The notes under the pieces: generated by a model
The model's database searches: none
Told to the model about the DNA's origin: nothing
The model's input: the letters and a program-made list of their open reading frames with translations, nothing else
Shown here: positions 46,381 through 58,308 of the stretch, one piece after another
Layout of the letters: every line of letters starts with the position of its first letter
How positions within the stretch are numbered: the first letter of the stretch is position 1
NCBI GenBank assembly: GCA_027257055.1
Contig: JAPVLO010000518.1
Span: 868,001 to 932,000 of the forward strand
DNA from: Cephalopachus bancanus
Lineage: Eukaryota; Chordata; Mammalia; Primates; Tarsiidae
Length of the DNA: 64,000 nt
Direction: 5' to 3'
Made by a program: the position numbers and the translations under genes

Positions 46381-46569
46381 CAACTGAGGAAATTTAGATA
46401 TGGTCTAAATATTAGACGCTTTGGGAATAAGTGCTAATTTTCTTAGGATAAAAATGAAATTATGACTATAATACAAGAATGTCATTTTTAATTGATGCGT
46501 TCTTGAATATTTAGAGATAAAGTTTTTTGATATTTGAAGCTTCTTTTATAATTGTTAAGTAATAAATAA

Positions 46570-46720
46570 ATATTTTTATAAATGTATAGATAAAGCAAAG
46601 TTAGCAATATATTGGCTATGGTTCAATTTAGGTGATGGCACCTGAGTGTCCAATGTTCTTTGCTTTCAATTTTACTATATTTGAACTCTTTCATAAAATA
46701 AAATTGGGAAAATATATTAA
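46570..46720 (+). mobile_element. Old L1 3' end fragment
   Basis: ATAAAGCAAAGTTAGCAATA, TTTAGGTGATGGCACCTGAG and CATAAAATAAAATTGGGAAA follow an old L1 (L1ME-like) 3' terminus. Confidence 0.65.
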
Positions 46721-46985
46721 CTCCTCCTAAAGTTTCATCATTTGTCACATAATGCATATCTTCCTTATCTCCCTTGAGTGTTGGTTGTGAGAATCAGTTT
46801 GTAAAATTATATACACATGTTAATGACTGCTCTTTTAAAACTGTGTTTTTAGAGCTTGAAATGTCTATTGCTAACAAATTGTGAGAAATGTAAAACCATT
46901 ATTTTATGATGTCAAATTTCTACCCTCATTCTTTTATTTTATAAATTTAAGACAAGCTTTACTGTCCAACTCAAATTCTTTTCAG

Positions 46986-47165
46986 AAAATTTCAGGGCCA
47001 CTTAGGATTAGATGCTGAACAGTTGACACCTATTATTTTGATGGCTAACTTTGTTTCCCAAGCTGCTGGGGAAAAAATGCATCAGGGAAGTCTTCAGAGC
47101 GGAAAAACAGAAACATCAGACTCAGCTAGAAATGCATATCATGGGATTCTTAAGAGGAGCAGCAC
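46986..47165 (+). CDS. Candidate internal protein-coding exon, gene unknown
   Basis: A 180-bp segment preceded by a polypyrimidine tract and acceptor (ATTCTTTTCAG at 46975-46985) and followed by a strong donor (AGCAC, then GTAAGTATC at 47166). Exactly one frame is open across it: one base, 59 codons, two bases, so it is a symmetric phase-2 exon that can be skipped without a frameshift. The other two frames stop within about 30 bp. The reading includes HLGLDAEQLTPIILMANFVS and AYHGILKRSS, which looks protein-like, with a possible amphipathic helix. I do not recognise the protein. No repeat covers it. The exon call is inference; neighbouring exons would lie outside or be too small to see. Confidence 0.5.
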
Positions 47166-47169
47166 GTAA

Positions 47170-49460
47170 GTATCAGATGTCTTGTAACCAGGATTGATGA
47201 GCTTACTGAATCAGGAACTAGTGAGAAAAAAGAGAGCTTAGGTGAAGTATTGAATAGAAAAAATTCCTTAACACTGATGAAGAGACTTTCTTGGTACCCA
47301 GGACCTGAGGGACTGCTTGTTCTGAACTCTGCTATCCTGCTAGGTCATCTACCCCTGGCCGGCAGTCTCCTTCTGGCCCACTTAACCACAAAGCTTTATC
47401 TTAGAGGGGGAAGCTTTGGATCTCTGTGGAACCCTTATCGGTATGACAAAGAAACATTTTCAGCAAAGGAGTTTACCCCTTTCAAAGAGTAAGAAGGGCC
47501 TATGGAACTTGTAATGTCCTGGCAGCACCTACGGCACCCAAATGCACAAATATACATTCATTCACTGCTTCATCCATTTGTCCATGCATTGACTGGTACT
47601 GCATGTGAGTTCCCTGAGAGCAAGAGTCCCACCTATCTTGTTTACCACTTTATCCCATCTGGCTCAAGAAATATTGGTATTATTGAGTGCTTACTATGTA
47701 TCCTACCCTATATCAGGTATTGCATTTACTAGGATGAATAAACATGACCCCAGCACTGGAGGAACTTTCAAGCTCTTGACGAAAACAGACATAAGCAGAT
47801 CATTATATTGCAAGCGCAATGGAAGGATGTGTATTGGGATTGTAAACTCACAGAGGAAGGTAGACTTAGAAAAACTTTCCATAGCTGTGATTAATAGTAC
47901 TAGTACTTTCAGTGACAGTGGAAATGGCTTGCTTAATTAGAGAACTGTCTTTAATTAAAGACCCATAAAACCAGTGTGTACCCTCATGTGTACATGTTGG
48001 TTAGTTTGTTGTTTTTTTTTAATCCCACGAATAGCCTCTCCTCTGCCAATTTATGTCTGACATTAGCTTCTGGTGGGACTCAGATCTCTTCTGCAGGAAT
48101 TATTCTCTGACCAATCTTGTTCAGATTCTACTTTCGCTCAGGTACCTTGCTGTTTTAATAATTTGTACTAGCAGACATGTTTTATTTGTTGTCTATAGCT
48201 ACATAATTTTTCACTGGATTATCAAATGATGAGGACAGCTAATTATGTTTATATTTTATTTCAATCTTCTTCCTTCATCACCTTCAAATAAAACTTTGGC
48301 TAGAGTCGTTACTTTATTGTAGTTGATCAAACATATTGGCTTATGATCTAACTAGTTATTACAAACCGCAACATCACCCTTTTTCCTTTTTCTTGATTTG
48401 AAGGCCACTGTGATCTCCTCTTAATCACACAGTTCCCTTTTCCTTCTGTGGGATTGCTGAGGCCCTTCGGATTCTTCTTTGTTCAGGTGATTGAATGGCC
48501 CAGCAAGAGACTGATAAGTCAGAGATGGCACTGCAGGGCAGGACTTGAACAACTTGGATTTGTTGGAAGCTCCTGCTTCTTGTTTCTCCTTCCTGGAGTG
48601 TGTTCTAATTCTTCTTCCCATTTCTAAAATGTACTCACAGGATAGGATCCGAAGCTCATTCACAATAAGATACAATTGATAAGATGTAAAATGCCTTCTT
48701 TCCTTAGGTTAATAGCAATCTAGGAAGGTCTTAAATTAAGGAGTGAAACTCACATTATGGAATTTCAGATATTATCCTGCATGAGGAGAGGGTATTTTCT
48801 TACCAGCTTAGTTTCCTCACCCATCTTAGCACCCAAATTAATTTATATCTAAAGCCAGCATGCTCCCTGAGAGTCATCAGTTCATCTCTGAAGTTGGCAC
48901 TGGTTCTTGCCTTTTGGTGACTACTTGATATTTATGTGAAATGAAGTGGTAATTTGATTTCCTGTTCCTTGTAAAAAGATACCCAATGCAAACACTTCGT
49001 CTAACAGGTTTCCACCAATAATTAGCACTCTGTAGGAAATTAGACACAGGGGACTGAACAGCCCAGAGGAAAAAACTTTTCTCCCCTAAGTGCTCCCTTT
49101 AACAAAAAGTTGACACTTTTTGTTCCTTCAGCAGGAAGAGTTGAGAGGAAGGACAGGAAAGGCTTAATGTACAACTTTCTAACCTCTGCTGAAGATAAAT
49201 TAAGTAAGCATTGAGATTCACCAGAATCCGATTTTCTAAACATCTTGAGAAAGCAGCTTATGAGTTTAACATGAATTTAGAGATATCTTGCAAGGAGAAC
49301 CAGGCAGCACAAAGTATTGTCTCTGATTTCCAGCTGCACTAGCAGCCCCTCCATGCATTTGAGATGATGTGATCATAGTCTGTCAAACTCAACAGCTCTG
49401 GTGTGAACTCTGTAGATCATCTACTGACTCTCCAAATAATAAAAACATCAGGATGTAAAC
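47170..49460. other. Mostly unassigned sequence
   Basis: Weak L2-like stretches lie at 47595-47680 (plus) and 47685-47840 (minus, ATTGAGTGCTTACTATGTAT). The remainder has no recognised element. Open frames at 47250-47492 and 47605-47940 lack domain resemblance. Confidence 0.4.
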
Positions 49461-49517
49461 ATTCCTTTCTTTGGGTTCATAACAAAAACATACTGTTTGC
49501 AGCTCTGTTACTGTATA
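49461..49517 (+). repeat. 57-bp duplicate, probable source copy
   Basis: Direct-orientation partner of 44688-44744, with blocks ATTCCTTTCTTTGGGTTCAT and CAGCTCTGTTACTGTATA. It lies in otherwise unassigned sequence, so this is likelier the source. Confidence 0.85.
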
Positions 49518-49844
49518 AGCCAAAACACTTTTATCAGTCATTCATGGTAACTGGGTCTACTATTAATACATAAGTTAACTTGGATTCTGGTAATAAATAG
49601 AAGCATTTTAAAGTAGAAAATTAAAATAATTAGTTAAAAGTACCAAATGCCATGGATAGTTTTTGAAAATTTCTATGTGAGGTATTGTTATATAAAGGAA
49701 ACCCACATCTCAGAATAGTTTAATCACAGTAACATGGCAACTTCCTGTGTCAATTTATTCCAAATAATGGTTATGCGTTACAAACATACAGTGTTTCACT
49801 CAACGTTAAAAATACTGACATAACTTATTCAAGGTCACACACTA

Positions 49845-50035
49845 GTGTTTGTGTGATTTTAGTTAAGTTACTTAGCCTTTCTATGCTTCAGTTTCTTTAT
49901 AAAATGGGAATAAGAATAGCACCAATCTCATAAGATTGTTTTGAGGATTGAGTTGAGACATATAAACTAATAAAAATGGTAACTGACAAAGAGTAAGGCC
50001 TCCATAAATATTAGTTCTTAGTTCTATTTTCTTTT
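49845..50035 (+). mobile_element. MIR SINE
   Basis: Plus-orientation MIR: AGTTAAGTTACTTAGCCTTT, TCAGTTTCTTTATAAAATGG, GAATAAGAATAGCACCAATC, TTGTTTTGAGGATTGAGTTG, and ending CCTCCATAAATATTAG. Confidence 0.85.
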
Positions 50036-50644
50036 TTAGAACCTAAGATTATTTGTTACTGACAATAAACTTTGCATTGTTAATGTGTCTTAGTGTGATA
50101 ACCAGTAGTAGAACTAACTTAGGCAGAGAGGCAATTTACTGACTCATGAAACTCAAACAAATGTTGGACAACCATAACTGTGGGAAAGTCCCAGATGCAT
50201 CTTGGGTCAGGACCTCTGGAATCAGGATTTGGATGTCCACAGGACATATTCCTTATTTTCTATTCCCGCTTCCTTCTGAGATCAGTTTAATTTGCCTCTC
50301 ACAGCAGACTGGCTTTCCTCCCATAGTATGTAACAGTTTCTGATTTCAACTTAGGTTTAATTCTTACAGTTTATAACATTGGTGAGGGATTGACTGCTTC
50401 TTTTTCTATTTCCAAGTTTAAAATCCTGGAGAAGGATGCTGATTCATAAGGACTTATACAGAAAAATGGATGGAGGTCAGGAAGTAGGGTTCCATTAAAA
50501 CATGGCTGTTCTTAGATAGCTCGTGATCATGGTGGTGAGGGATGACAGGAAGAGAATGAGAGAAGTTCAAGAAACCAAGACTGGGGAAAGTGGGAAGTTG
50601 AAATCCATTATAAGAGGAAAGATTTGAAGACTCCTCTGTGGTTG
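50036..50644. other. Unassigned sequence
   Basis: No recognised element. Confidence 0.4.
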
Positions 50645-52590
50645 TTTTAGTTTTATATGCCATAAAATTTATCCTTTTAAAGTATACAATTCATTGTTTT
50701 TTAGTATATTCATAAGGTTGTTCAACCAGCACTACCATCTAATTGCAGAACATTTTCACCTTCCTGAAAGAAACACCTTACTTGTTGGTAGACACTAGTG
50801 ATTTTTCCCTTTCTGTGTCTCTACCAAACTTGAATACATTTTCAATCTTTATGAATTTGCCTATTCTGAGCATCTCAAACATATGGAATCACAGAATATA
50901 TGGTTTTTTGTGTCTGACTTCTGTCATAATGCTTTCAAAGTTCATCCATGTAGCATGAATCAGACTTTATTCCCTTTTATAGCTGAATGATGTTCCATTG
51001 ATTAGATAGACCACATGTTGTTTATTCATTCATAAGTTGATAGACATTTGGTTTGATTTTACTTTTTGGCTATTATGAATAATAATGAACACCACACATG
51101 AATTTTTGTGCAAACATGTTTTCAACTTTTGAATGTATAACTAGAAGTGGAATTTCTGGGGCATATGGCAACTACAGTTAACTTTTTGAGGAACTGCTAA
51201 ACTGTTTTCTAAAACAGCCGAACCATTTTACATTGCCACACACCAAGATATAAGGGTTCCAATTTCTCCACATCCTCATCAATATTTGTATTTGCCATAT
51301 TTTTTATTAGTGCCATCCTAATGTGTGTAAAGCAATATCATATTGTGGCTTTGATGTGCATTTCCTGATGACAAATGATGTTGAGAAAATTTTCATATAT
51401 TTATTAGCCATTTATATATCCTTTGATCTAACCAAATCCTTTGTTCATTTTAAAATCGGGTTATTTTTATTTTTATTTTTGAGTTGTAAGAGTTTTTATA
51501 TATTATAAATATTAAACTCATTAGATATATGATTTGCAAATATTTCTTCCTATTCAATGAGTTTTATTATTCACTTTATTGCTGCTATACTTTATGACAA
51601 AAGTTTTTAATTTTAATAATATTTAATCAATTTATTTTTTATTTTGTGATTTGCTCTTTTGGTGGCATATCTAAGAAATGATTGCCTGATGCAAGGTCAC
51701 AAAGATTTATTCCTATGTTTTCTTCTAAGAGTTTTATAGTTTTCACTTTTACATACAGGTTCTATGGTTATTTTGTGTTAATTTTTGTATATGGTATGAA
51801 CTGGGGTCCAAATTCATACTTTTGCATGTGAATATTCTATTGTCACAGTACTATTTATTGAACAACTCTTTCACCTCCTTTAGATTGTATTGGCATCCTT
51901 GTCAAAAAAGTAATTGACCATAAATAACAAATAAAAGGCACATTAATGTATGTTATTTTCTGCACTGTCAATTCCATTCATTGATCTATATGTCCATGCT
52001 TACGTGGATAGCACATCCCTGATGATTGTAGTTTTATAGTAAGATTTGAAATGGGAAGTGTGTGTTTTACAACTTTGCTCTTGTTTTCAAAATTGTTTTG
52101 GAAGCCAGCTGACATCTTGATAAGATTATATTGAATCTGGAGATTACTGAATCCATAGAATTGCCATCTTAACAATATTAAGCGATTCCAGCCATAAGCA
52201 TGGACTTTCTTTCCTTTTACTTAGATGTTCTTTTAATTTCTGTCAACAATATTTGTGGCTTAAGATATATAAGTTCTGTTCCTCCTTGGCTAAATGTATT
52301 CCTAAGGCTTTTAATCTGATGCTAACATAAATGAAATTACTTTTTAAATTTGTTTTTATTTATGTATTTATAAAAATATAACTGATTTTTGTATATTAAT
52401 CTTGTATCCTATATCCTTGCTGAACTTGCTTGTTAGCTATAATGGTTTTCTTTTTATTTTCCAGATGTGGATTCCTTGAGATTTTTTTATATACAGTATT
52501 ATGCCATCTATGATGTAAAACCAAGATAGTTTTACTTCTTCATTTCCAAAATGGATGCCTTTTATTCATTTTTTTCTTGCCTAGTCTCCA
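50645..52590 (-). mobile_element. Old L1 LINE, minus strand
   Basis: About 1.9 kb complement of old L1 3' UTR and ORF2: AAAGTATACAATTCATTGTT, TTCATCCATGTAGCATGAAT, CTGAATGATGTTCCATTG, TTTCTCCACATCCTCATCAA, TTTGCTCTTGTTTTCAAAAT, up to CAAAATGGATGCCTTTTATT. All frames are decayed. Confidence 0.88.
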
Positions 52591-52779
52591 TGGCAGGATA
52601 GATTATTGACCACGTTTTCTATATGGGTAAACTTAGATTCAGGGAAGTTGTGTAGCTTCTTGAGATTTTTATGTACTTAGCTTGAGTTTTAATTTTGATT
52701 TTGATAAAGACTTGCTGAATATCCAGTTACTTCCTTGAACCTCAGTTTCCCATCTGAAAACTTTAGGCATTGAACAAGG

Positions 52780-52960
52780 CAAGTCAATAAACATACAGTA
52801 GCAAATAGTGAAGAGTGTTATGAAAGACATAAAGAGTGTGCTGTGATAGAAGAATGAAGCCAGTGCATGGAAACATCTACTTTAGACAGAGTTGTTAGGA
52901 CACATCTCTTTGAGGAGGTAACATTTAGACTACAACATACAGTTTGAGAAGGAAACTTTC
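52780..52960 (-). mobile_element. L2 LINE fragment, minus strand
   Basis: GTGTTATGAAAGACATAAAG, CTACTTTAGACAGAGTTGTT and TTTGAGGAGGTAACATTTAG are the complement of L2 3'-region sequence. Confidence 0.7.
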
Positions 52961-53199
52961 ATTTATAGGTCCTTCCAGGCATTGTATCTCCAACACTAGA
53001 CTGAAGCTTGGTGAAGGTAGAGACCAATCTGTTCAATTTGTTCAGTCAATGAATCCTCAGAGCAAAGAGAGTGTTGGTATAGTAAAATTTCTGATATGTG
53101 TATACCTGAGAATATTTTTATACCATTAGTATATTTAAATGATAGATTAGTTGAATGCAAATTCAAGATTGAAAGTTGTTTTTACTTAGTACTTTAAAA

Positions 53200-53286
53200 A
53201 TAAGCATCTGTCTTGTATTCAGTTTTGCTGTTAAGAAATTGGATTTTCTTTTTCTTTGATCTTTAAAAGTTTCACTGTAATGTATT

Positions 53287-53341
<55 letters not shown>

Positions 53342-53775
53342 ACTCTGATATTCAGCACTATAAATCCTTCTTTTCTGGGGTCTTGGATTTTTTTTTTTTA
53401 ATTCTGGGAGAGTCTTGGCCATTATATCTTAAAATATGTTTTGTTTCCTTTTAGTTTTTATCTGCATCTGGAGCTCCCACCAGATGGACACTAATTTTTC
53501 TCTCATGTCTTTTAACTTCTCTTTCATTCTCTTCATCTCTTTATACTTTCCCAACACTTCATGGAAGAGTTCCTTGGCCTAATCTTCTAGCTTGCTAATT
53601 TGTTCTTTGACTATACCCATTCTGCTATTAAACCCATTTGTTGTTTTAACTTACATTGCAAATGTCCTATTGCCTGTTTTTCATAGTTACCTTTTCTGTT
53701 TCCTGTTTCTAATATTTCTCATTATGTCTCTGGGTTTTATTATTTGTGTACTTATTTAAATTTTTTTGTCTGTTT
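53200..53775 (-). mobile_element. Old L1 fragment, minus strand, with (TG)n
   Basis: TTTCACTGTAATGTATTTAG, GGAGAGTCTTGGCCATTATA, ACTTCTCTTTCATTCTCTTC, TTCTAGCTTGCTAATTTGTT and GCTATTAAACCCATTTGTTG are typical of complement old L1 5' regions. Confidence 0.7.
53291..53341 (+). repeat. (TG)n microsatellite
   Basis: Uninterrupted TG run of about 25 units inside the L1 fragment; the longest dinucleotide run in the window. Confidence 0.97.
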
Positions 53776-53789
53776 ATTTTTTAAGTGTT

Positions 53790-54093
53790 TTTTATTTTAT
53801 TTTATTTTTGAGTCAGGGTCTCACTCTGTCACCCAGGTTGGAGTGCAGTGGCATGATGATATCTCACCACAGCCTTGACCTCCTGGGCTCAGATGAAACT
53901 TCTGCCTCAGTTTCCCGAGTAGCTGGGACTAGAGGTGCAGGCCACTATGCCCAGCTGTGTTATTTATTTATTTTGTAGAGACGAGGGCTCGCTATGTTGC
54001 CTAGGCAGGTCTCAAACCCCTGGGCTAAAGCAAACCTTCTGCCTCAGTCTCCCCAAATGCTGGGATTACAGGCATGAACCACTGTGCCTGTTC
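53790..54093 (-). mobile_element. AluJ-like element
   Basis: Minus-orientation full-length old Alu, with a TTTTATTTTATTTTATTTTT tail, GAGTCAGGGTCTCACTCTGT and an AluJ-like body to CACTGTGCCTG. Confidence 0.9.
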
Positions 54094-54234
54094 TGTTTCT
54101 TTAATCTGCTTATTTTGGGTGCAAATTTTTCTGTCTTCATTTTACAGTGTCTGTGCACATGAGCAATCTCATTATTTGTTCTTTGGAATTCTCAGCTAAC
54201 TTAGTGTCCTGAAGCCTTCTATTTACCCCTCCAG

Positions 54235-54655
54235 ATCCTCTCTTCACTCTTCCCCGAGGTTCAGTGGTCCTGGAAGCTGACCTGTACAACCTCAATAGGC
54301 TCCCTTGCTCTCTGGCTTCCCATTGGGTTCTGCCACTGGGAAGCCCCAGAATAAGAGTGTTGGGAGGTAAGAATATGAGGCCAAGAGTATTTATTCCAAA
54401 TAAAAATAAAACATATTTATTCTCTCACTTCTCTCCCTATGCTGTCAGCTGTGTCCTTGACTGAAGATCAGAATTCCCATCAATTCAACCTCTCCAAATG
54501 AATTTCTTCTCGTGATTCACATAGTACCTACTTCCCCTCCCCCTTTCAGACCTATTACTAGCACTTAGATACTATAACACGCTGCCTGCATAACTGTAAA
54601 TAGTCTTATTAAAATTTCCAAATTATCAATTTAGGTATGCTACCATTTCCCACTG
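54235..54655 (+). mobile_element. Old medium-reiterated repeat (family not named)
   Basis: CAGTGGTCCTGGAAGCTGAC, CCCATTGGGTTCTGCCACTG and the far end CATAACTGTAAATAGTCTTA with TATTAAAATTTCC match a mammalian interspersed repeat I have seen repeatedly but cannot name with certainty. Confidence 0.45.
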
Positions 54656-55799
54656 AAACTCTGACTAGTAGTATATTCATCTCGTAATGTCTACATGGAG
54701 AGAGGGTCAAAATCTTCTCAGGCCCTTCCTAGTGCTTCTCTAGGTGAGTTAGGAGATGGAGAGTACTGTACCAAGTGATTTGGGGAAACTGCCTCATGGC
54801 GGAGAGGCTCTTGGGTTGAAATCTAGGATTAAGCCTTCCTGCCTCTATTCTCTCTGTCTCCAGAGTTTAGTCCTTCCCGGGAACAGCTTTTAATCCAAGG
54901 ATACATTATTTAAGCTGCAGGGTGGTTTGAGAAGAAGCAGGGTGTTAGTTGTCAGCTAGCACATCTACCCTTTTGTGGTTTGCTTTTTACCTCTGCAGCT
55001 TTCAAAGCTTCCAGGATATTATCCTTCTGGTCCTGTGGTTGTAACAGATAAGACAGTGATTTGCCCAGGACAATGCTGGGGACACAAAAAAGGACAATTA
55101 GCACATTCTCTGCCAGCCTATCCCCATTTGGGACTTTAGAGAACACATCATCTTCTACCCTATTCCAAACCCAACCACCTTCTATTTCTTAAGGAGTTTC
55201 TTATAGTTTTGTTGTTGTTGTTGTTGTTTGTTTAAATTTAAGCTGCAGAGCCAGCTCTACTTTCTTCTTCGGTTTTCCTTGTGTTTGGTTTGGGGAAGGG
55301 AGTCATTAGCGGGATTCATTGGACCTGTCAGTGAACATGGTTGCTCAAACAGATGCCTATCTTTTGTTCACCCTGATGTTCTTATTTATTAGGACCATAA
55401 TTCCTTGCCCAAGGAAGCCTCCCAACTGCTATTGATTTATGGGATGATAATAAACAAGGTCAACCCTCAGAGGTCATCCAATCTATTTCTGTAGGAAAGT
55501 CTGCCCTCAACACTATCACAAAGGGACATGTAGCACATCGCTGCCCAAGTGCAAGAAGGTCTGGTTCTACCTTCTATGCTTATTATACCTACTACCAGCT
55601 CAAATAATATAGTGGAAGTTCTGATGCACCAACCAAGCCCCCCTTTAGGAATGAAGAATTTATCTGACAGAATTGCTGCCAGCAGATAGCCTTTAGTCAT
55701 CAGCCATTTGGAAGGATTGTCTTAGCTAAAGAGATGAGAGAGGATATTATTATTATTATCATCATTATTGTATTGTTATTATAAGTATAATGAAGGGAT
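54656..55799. other. Unassigned sequence with simple repeats
   Basis: (GTT)n at about 55208-55227 and an ATT-rich run at about 55746-55775. No interspersed repeat or exon recognised. Confidence 0.4.
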
Positions 55800-56010
55800 T
55801 AATGGAGGAAGTTAAATATAGTTCCTACCTTTGAGTAGCTCAAAGTCTTGTTAGGAAGACAATTCATAAATAAAAAGAAGTATGATTGAGACTATAAGAC
55901 AATATGTGTTAAACAACAAGGTTGAGCCAAGAAATGGTTACGGTATTTTGGGAAATCTGGAGGAATATACATGTTTTTCTGGTCAAGGCTAGTTGGGATG
56001 ATTCTACATG
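55800..56010 (-). mobile_element. L2 LINE fragment, minus strand
   Basis: AGTTCCTACCTTTGAGTAGC, GACAATTCATAAATAAAAAG and AGACTATAAGACAATATGTG resemble the complement of an L2 3' UTR. Confidence 0.5.
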
Positions 56011-56204
56011 AAAGGATTTTGAGGCTATGTGGAATTAGTTAGGATATATTGCAAATTTGATTAACCTACATATTTGTTAACTATACCATATACTGCCTAT
56101 CCCATTGCAAATAAGATAAATATGTATTGGGGACGATTCATCCATGCAACAACCACGGGAGCAGTCAAATAACAGCTGAATTTTATTTTAATTAATTAGG
56201 TTTT

Positions 56205-56477
56205 TACAGCTAGGTATCAGTCTGTCTTGCAGGCTGGAGTGTGGTGGTACAATCACAGCTCACTGCAGCCTCAATATTGAGCTCAGAAGATCCTTCTATT
56301 TCAGCTTCCTGAGTAGCTGGGATCATGTGCCACCACCCCCGGCTAACTTTTTTTTTCTGTAGAGATGAGGTCTTGCTCTGTTGCCTATGCTGGTCTCAAA
56401 CTCCTAAACTCAAGCAATCCTCTCTCCTTGGCCTCCCAAAGTACTAGGATTACAGTCATGACTCACCTTACCTGGCT
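56205..56477 (-). mobile_element. AluJ-like element
   Basis: Strongly mutated Alu in minus orientation (GCAGGCTGGAGTGTGGTGGT to CATGACTCACCTTACCTGGC). Old. Confidence 0.88.
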
Positions 56478-56489
56478 CTGAATTTTATT

Positions 56490-56665
56490 TTTAAAATGCC
56501 TACTCATTCTCACAGCAAGTCTATGAGATAGGTATTATTATTCCTATCTTCCAGATAAGGAATTGAAGTGCAGGATGGTTGTGATTACCCAAGATTGCAC
56601 AGCAGTTGTGTTGGGAACCAAAGCCAAGAAGTTTGGGCCAGAGCCTGTTTTCCTGTTTCCAAGGC
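56490..56665 (-). mobile_element. MIR SINE
   Basis: Complement-orientation MIR: CTCACAGCAAGTCTATGAGA, TAGGTATTATTATTCCTATC, AGATAAGGAATTGAAGTGCA, ACCCAAGATTGCACAGCAG. Confidence 0.82.
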
Positions 56666-57103
56666 AGGTACTGCTTTCCTCTGAGACACCAGGAGATGAG
56701 AATTGGATTGAATCTGTTTATGAAGTGATGGCTACAGATAAGCTACTATGCCTCTGGGAAGAGGGATTTGTTTATAATTTCTCATCTTTTTTGCAAAGCA
56801 ATTTTTGCAGCAGCTTGAGTTATATCACAAGTAAAGGAAGCAGGTGCTCATTAGACCTCCAGGCTGGTGTGACTCTCACTTTGCAGTGGGTATAAGGAGT
56901 GGAGTAGACAAACACCCCTAAATGTTCACTACAGAAATCTGGACATCAGTTATACAAAGTTCATTAACCCAAGTTTATTTTAACTGTGTTTTTGTGACAC
57001 AACAGGGAAATACTTCTGGATATGGAAGGGTAAAAGAGAGGAAAGTATATATTTAAAACAAACAAATAAACAAAAAACCCAGAAGTAGTAGAAAAATATT
57101 CCC
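56666..57103. other. Unassigned sequence
   Basis: No recognised element. Confidence 0.35.
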
Positions 57104-57117
57104 TGCTCTTTCTTTTT

Positions 57118-57404
57118 TTTTTTTTTTTTTCTGAGTTGGAGTCTCACTCAGTTGCCCAGACTGGAGTGCAGTGGCCGCTCCCGGCCACCGCAGCCTCGAC
57201 CTGCTGGGCTCCAGCGATCCTTCCGCCTCAGCCTTCCGAGTAGCTGGAATTACAGGCATGCGCTACCACGCACAGCTGATTTTTTGATTTATTGTAGAGA
57301 TGAGGTCTCGCTGCCCAGGCGGGTCTCGAACCCACGGGCTCAGGCAATCCACTCACCTCAGCCTCCCAAAGGCGCGGGATTACGGCTGAGCCACCGAGCC
57401 CGGC
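57118..57404 (-). mobile_element. Alu, lineage-specific young type, deletion subtype
   Basis: Minus-orientation full-length Alu with perfect 14-bp duplications TGCTCTTTCTTTTT at 57104-57117 and 57405-57418. It shares the GGTCTCGCTGCCCAGGCGGG form of the B-box flank. Little mutated. Confidence 0.95.
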
Positions 57405-57418
57405 TGCTCTTTCTTTTT

Positions 57419-58094
57419 ATATAGACTTTGAATGTATGCATAGACTGCTTTAGTGTTTTTAGTGAAAGTTCATAAAAGAGATGTTTATTTGGAGTTGTTA
57501 CAATACATTACCTGATGTCTGAACTACCTTGATACTCAGACTTTGTGACTTTAATGAGCAGAGAATGTGTGGTATTGTGAGATGTCTGAACATAACTTAT
57601 CTAGCTTGCACAGAGACAAATGAGCTTTTACAAACATGGAGAGATCCAAGAGATTCCTGAAGTCACTGATTTGTTTTAATGACTCTCCTGGTTATGTGTC
57701 TGCTGCCATTCTCCTGGGGGTAGACATGAGATCAAAGTTCTGATTTCTCCAGGATTAATAATTTTCTTCTTTATCTGCATCAAAGTTCTTTGATAGAGTA
57801 AAACTTTCTTTTTCAGTTAAACTTACCCTATGTTTAGATTTCAATCAATCATTGTAAATATTGACTTGAAAGGTCATTGCTTACTTGAGAGAAAAGGGTT
57901 AGCATTAGAAAAATTTCCATTTGCAAATTTTTTACTCTACTTCTTTCCATAAAAGAGGTTTGTTTAAGAATCTTATTAATTTGGGAAAAGAAAGTTGGGC
58001 AAAAATTCTTTCATTGTTTCACTTTCTTATTTCAAAATATTTAGAAATAAGTATTTCCTGTTTTGATGTGGTTTGTAGCACAATTGCTGTGAGG
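57419..58094. other. Unassigned sequence
   Basis: No recognised element. Confidence 0.4.
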
Positions 58095-58308
58095 ACAGAA
58101 TTTGGAATCACAAAAACCTGAGCTGGTTTTTGACTCTGACACCTTTTCATTGTGTAACATTGGGCAAGCTACCAACCTCTATAAAGGGAAATAATGACAA
58201 GATCTACATTTTATGGTGGTTTTGAGTTTCAAAAGATATAATCAATTTAAAGAATGCCATTCAGTGCCTGACATACAAGTACTTAATAAATATCAGCTAT
58301 GTTATTAT
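58095..58308 (+). mobile_element. MIR SINE
   Basis: Plus-orientation MIR: TCATTGTGTAACATTGGGCA, AACCTCTATAAAGGGAAATA, CAGTGCCTGACATACAAGTA and ACTTAATAAATATCAGCTAT. Confidence 0.8.
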
